Below are positions 14,280 to 17,056 of a DNA stretch of 17,056 nt, piece after piece. The notes beneath the pieces are model-generated. The model saw only the letters and a program-made list of their open reading frames with translations. It had not been told where the DNA came from and did no database searches. The stretch lies in contig JBDHSU010000088.1 in NCBI GenBank assembly GCA_039808325.1, positions 1 through 17,056 on the forward strand. The letters run 5' to 3'. The DNA is from JAFKKS01 sp039808325 (GTDB lineage Bacteria; Pseudomonadota; Alphaproteobacteria; Rhizobiales; Xanthobacteraceae). The position numbers and the translations under genes were made by a program. Within the stretch, counting starts at the first letter, position 1; the number at the start of each line of letters is the position of its first letter.

Positions 14280-14295
14280 GGTTTCACGGGAGACA
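14280..14295. promoter_or_regulatory. Degenerate parS-like site
   Basis: GGTTTCACGGGAGACA matches the parS consensus at 13 of 16 positions and lies 56 bases from the perfect site. It may be a decayed parS. The central TTTCACG is retained, but the right half-site is damaged, so strong ParB binding is doubtful. Confidence 0.4.
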
Positions 14296-14312
14296 CGCGG
14301 TGAGCCCAAAGA

Positions 14313-14325
14313 GCCCCGTCGGGGC
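14313..14325 (-). terminator. Weak hairpin after mnmE
   Basis: GCCCC-GTC-GGGGC forms a 5-bp stem. On the minus strand it is followed by TCTTT rather than a true T-run, so it may only attenuate transcription from mnmE into mnmG. Confidence 0.25.
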
Positions 14326-14335
14326 GCCGTTCAGA

Positions 14336-14351
14336 TGTTTCACGTGAAACA
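14336..14351. promoter_or_regulatory. parS: Perfect parS centromere site
   Basis: TGTTTCACGTGAAACA is the exact, fully palindromic 16-bp consensus recognised by chromosomal ParB proteins. It lies in the intergenic gap between mnmE and mnmG. With parA and parB nearby it marks this region as origin-proximal. Confidence 0.96.
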
Positions 14352-14373
14352 CCCGTCCTTTTCCGGCGCAGGC

Positions 14374-14411
14374 CACTTTCCGATACACGAGTCACTTTCC
14401 GATACAGAAGT
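14374..14411. repeat. 19-bp tandem duplication at the mnmE 3' end
   Basis: Units 14374-14392 and 14393-14411 agree at 17 of 19 positions, sharing CACTTTCCGATACA exactly. The right unit encodes the mnmE tail (FCIGK and part of the stop); the left unit lies just beyond the stop codon. Confidence 0.75.
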
Positions 14412-15744
14412 CGCGGAATATGACGTCGAGAACGTCTTCGACATCGATCTTCCCCAGCAACCGACCCAAATCGGTGGCCGCCGCGCGCAGCTCTTCCGCC
14501 AGCAACTCCAGATCGTCGGCTCCAAGGCTCGACGCGCGATTCAGCGTGTCGACGACGCCTTCCAGCAGACGACGATGCCGCAAGCGAGTCACCAGCGCCG
14601 ACTCACCGCTTCCAAACGCCTGCTGCGCGAAAGCGGAGAGGGCGCCGACCAGATCCTCAAGCCCCTCGCCCGTCTTCGCCGAAAGATGGAATCCCGGTTG
14701 CGCCCGGGATTCGCGACCCTGCGACGGTTTCGTATCCGAATCGATAAGGTCGGTCTTATTTTGGATGTACCAGACCGGCGCTTCCATCGGTGAACACAGG
14801 CGCGTATCGCCCGGTTCGGTAACCCAAAGCACCAGGTCCGCGGCTGCGGCGCGGTTTTGCGCCCGCACGATACCTTCCCGCTCGACCGGGTCATCCGAAT
14901 CCCGGATGCCCGCCGTGTCGAGAACCGTCACCGGATAGCCGCCAAGATCGAGATGCACCTCGAGAACGTCGCGCGTGGTGCCTGCAACCGGCGACACGAT
15001 AGCCACATCGCGCCGCGCCAAGGCATTGAAAAGCGTCGACTTTCCAGCGTTCGGCGGGCCCGCGACGGCCACTGTCAAGCCTTCCCGCAACCGCTCGCCG
15101 CGCGTGGCGCCCGCCAGGGCGATCTTAATTTCCTCTTTTAATTCAATGACCAAGCGCAAAACACGACCGCTGAGATCGGCCGGAACATCGCCCTCGTCGG
15201 AGAAGTCGATATTGGCTTCCACCAGCGCCAGAGCCTCGGTCAGCCGCTGACGCCACGCCTCGGCGCGCTTGCCGAGGGTCCCCACGAGCTGCCGGAACGC
15301 CTGCCGCCTCTGCGCCTGCGTCTCGGCGCCGATAAGGTCCGCCAAGCCTTCCACCGCGGTCAGATCGATCTGCCCGTTTTCGAAAGCCCGGCGGGTAAAC
15401 TCGCCGGCCTCGGCCAAGCGGAAGCCTTCGAGGCCGGTGAGCGCCGCCAGCGTCGCCGCGACGACGGCCCGGCCACCATGCGTGTGGAGTTCCGCCATGT
15501 CCTCGCCGGTTTCCGTTTCGGGGCCGGGAAACCAGAGGGCAAGCGCTTGATCGATCGGCTCTTTCGTCGTTGGATCGCGAACGGTTGCGAGACTGGCCCG
15601 GCGCGGCGTAGGGACACGGCCGATTGTCGTTTCGAGTCCGAATCGAGCCCGCGGACCGGAGATTCGAATGACGGCGATCGCCGCCAGCCCCTTTCCGGAG
15701 GAAAGGGCGACGATCGTCGGACAAGTATTATCGCGTTGATTCAT
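14392..15744 (-). CDS. mnmE: tRNA modification GTPase MnmE (TrmE)
   Basis: The product is 450 residues from ATG 15744; a TTG four codons upstream (15756) is possible but neither start has a clear Shine-Dalgarno. The N-terminal formyl-THF-binding domain starts TIVALSSGKGLAAIAVIRISG, and a helical domain is split by the G domain. G-domain motifs are: G1 GPPNAGKST at 229-237, G2 GTTRD at 255-259, G3 DTAG at 276-279, G4 NKTD at 329-332 and G5 SAK at 355-357. The C-terminal FCIGK with cysteine 447 is the invariant tail needed for tRNA modification. It works with MnmG on U34 of tRNA in the cytoplasm. It heads the minus-strand block and is divergent from the DUF255 gene across a 208-base gap. Confidence 0.97.
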   Translation of the reverse strand: MNQRDNTCPTIVALSSGKGLAAIAVIRISGPRARFGLETTIGRVPTPRRASLATVRDPTTKEPIDQALALWFPGPETETGEDMAELHTHGGRAVVAATLAALTGLEGFRLAEAGEFTRRAFENGQIDLTAVEGLADLIGAETQAQRRQAFRQLVGTLGKRAEAWRQRLTEALALVEANIDFSDEGDVPADLSGRVLRLVIELKEEIKIALAGATRGERLREGLTVAVAGPPNAGKSTLFNALARRDVAIVSPVAGTTRDVLEVHLDLGGYPVTVLDTAGIRDSDDPVEREGIVRAQNRAAAADLVLWVTEPGDTRLCSPMEAPVWYIQNKTDLIDSDTKPSQGRESRAQPGFHLSAKTGEGLEDLVGALSAFAQQAFGSGESALVTRLRHRRLLEGVVDTLNRASSLGADDLELLAEELRAAATDLGRLLGKIDVEDVLDVIFRDFCIGK

Positions 15745-15756
15745 TTTATTGGACAA

Positions 15757-15952
15757 AAACTGAACAATTTATTGTTTCTACGTATAGAAGCGAATTCACG
15801 GATTCGGTTTTGCTTTCCGGCGGTTGCGCCGCCGGTCGCCGTGCAATCCTCCGTTTCCGTCTTATCTGACGAAGACCGCCGCCGTTCAAATTCCTGGCCG
15901 CGACACACGGACGAAGACACGCCATGATGCTCCGAACTATGGCCTTCGAACC
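15757..15952. promoter_or_regulatory. Divergent intergenic region between mnmE and the DUF255 gene
   Basis: The stretch near mnmE (15740-15800) is AT-rich against the GC-rich background, as expected for a promoter zone. It contains the near-palindrome AACAATTTATTGTT (15763-15776), TACGTA (15779-15784) and a perfect 7-bp hairpin CCGGCGG/CCGCCGG (15817-15835). No -35/-10 pair was convincing in either direction, so I do not place a promoter precisely. Confidence 0.45.

Positions 15953-17056
<1,104 letters not shown>

Noticed and set aside
14278..14793. Plus-strand frame containing VSRET and MFHVKH peptides
   Set aside because: These peptides are just translations of parS-like sites; the rest is antisense to mnmE.
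15478..15927. Plus-strand frame of 149 codons across the mnmE start and the divergent gap
   Set aside because: It overlaps mnmE antisense, has no recognisable motif, and its composition is that of a shadow frame.

Overview
The window is GC-rich, gene-dense chromosomal DNA that looks alphaproteobacterial, most likely Hyphomicrobiales (Bradyrhizobium/Rhodopseudomonas-like). The evidence is the gene order mnmE-mnmG-rsmG-parA-parB on one strand with consensus parS sites (the classic origin-proximal block of alphaproteobacteria), heterotetrameric sarcosine oxidase genes, and several intergenic palindromic repeats of a kind I recall from rhizobial genomes. No rRNA, tRNA, CRISPR array, transposase or phage gene was seen.

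Layout. (1) 1-5807, plus strand, catabolic/accessory: the 3' part of soxA, an overlapping soxG, an epoxide-hydrolase-like alpha/beta hydrolase, a Tat-exported TRAP-type substrate-binding protein without its membrane partners, and an enoyl-CoA hydratase/isomerase family protein. (2) 5808-6077, a long imperfect inverted repeat. (3) 6078-8447, plus strand, an RND/MMPL-type membrane transporter. (4) 8448-9117, 670 bases without a credible gene but full of palindromic repeats (two ~93% identical copies of one ~92-bp element plus three other hairpin elements) and a minus-strand terminator. (5) 9118-9615, minus strand, a small secreted protein of unknown function. (6) 9795-15744, minus strand, the chromosome segregation and tRNA/rRNA modification block parB, parA, rsmG, mnmG, mnmE (listed left to right; transcribed right to left). 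It has a perfect 16-bp parS between mnmE and mnmG, a 15/16 parS inside the rsmG coding sequence, and a degenerate parS-like site. (7) 15953-17056, plus strand, divergent from mnmE: the N-terminal half of a DUF255/YyaL-type thioredoxin-fold protein, which appears to carry an in-frame repeat-derived insertion.

How the genes work together. SoxA and SoxG are subunits of sarcosine oxidase; soxB and soxD probably lie just upstream. The hydrolase, binding protein and hydratase share its direction and suggest a small catabolic cluster, but no single pathway can be proved from sequence. ParA, ParB and the parS sites form the chromosome partition system. MnmE and MnmG jointly modify U34 of tRNA wobble positions, and RsmG methylates 16S rRNA.

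I did not find a clearly new multi-gene system. The items most worth checking are the in-frame repeat insertion in the DUF255 gene, the parS embedded in rsmG, the tandem 18-bp repeats with a candidate internal promoter between parA and parB, and an intrinsic terminator on the plus strand (9754-9779) with no visible gene to terminate.
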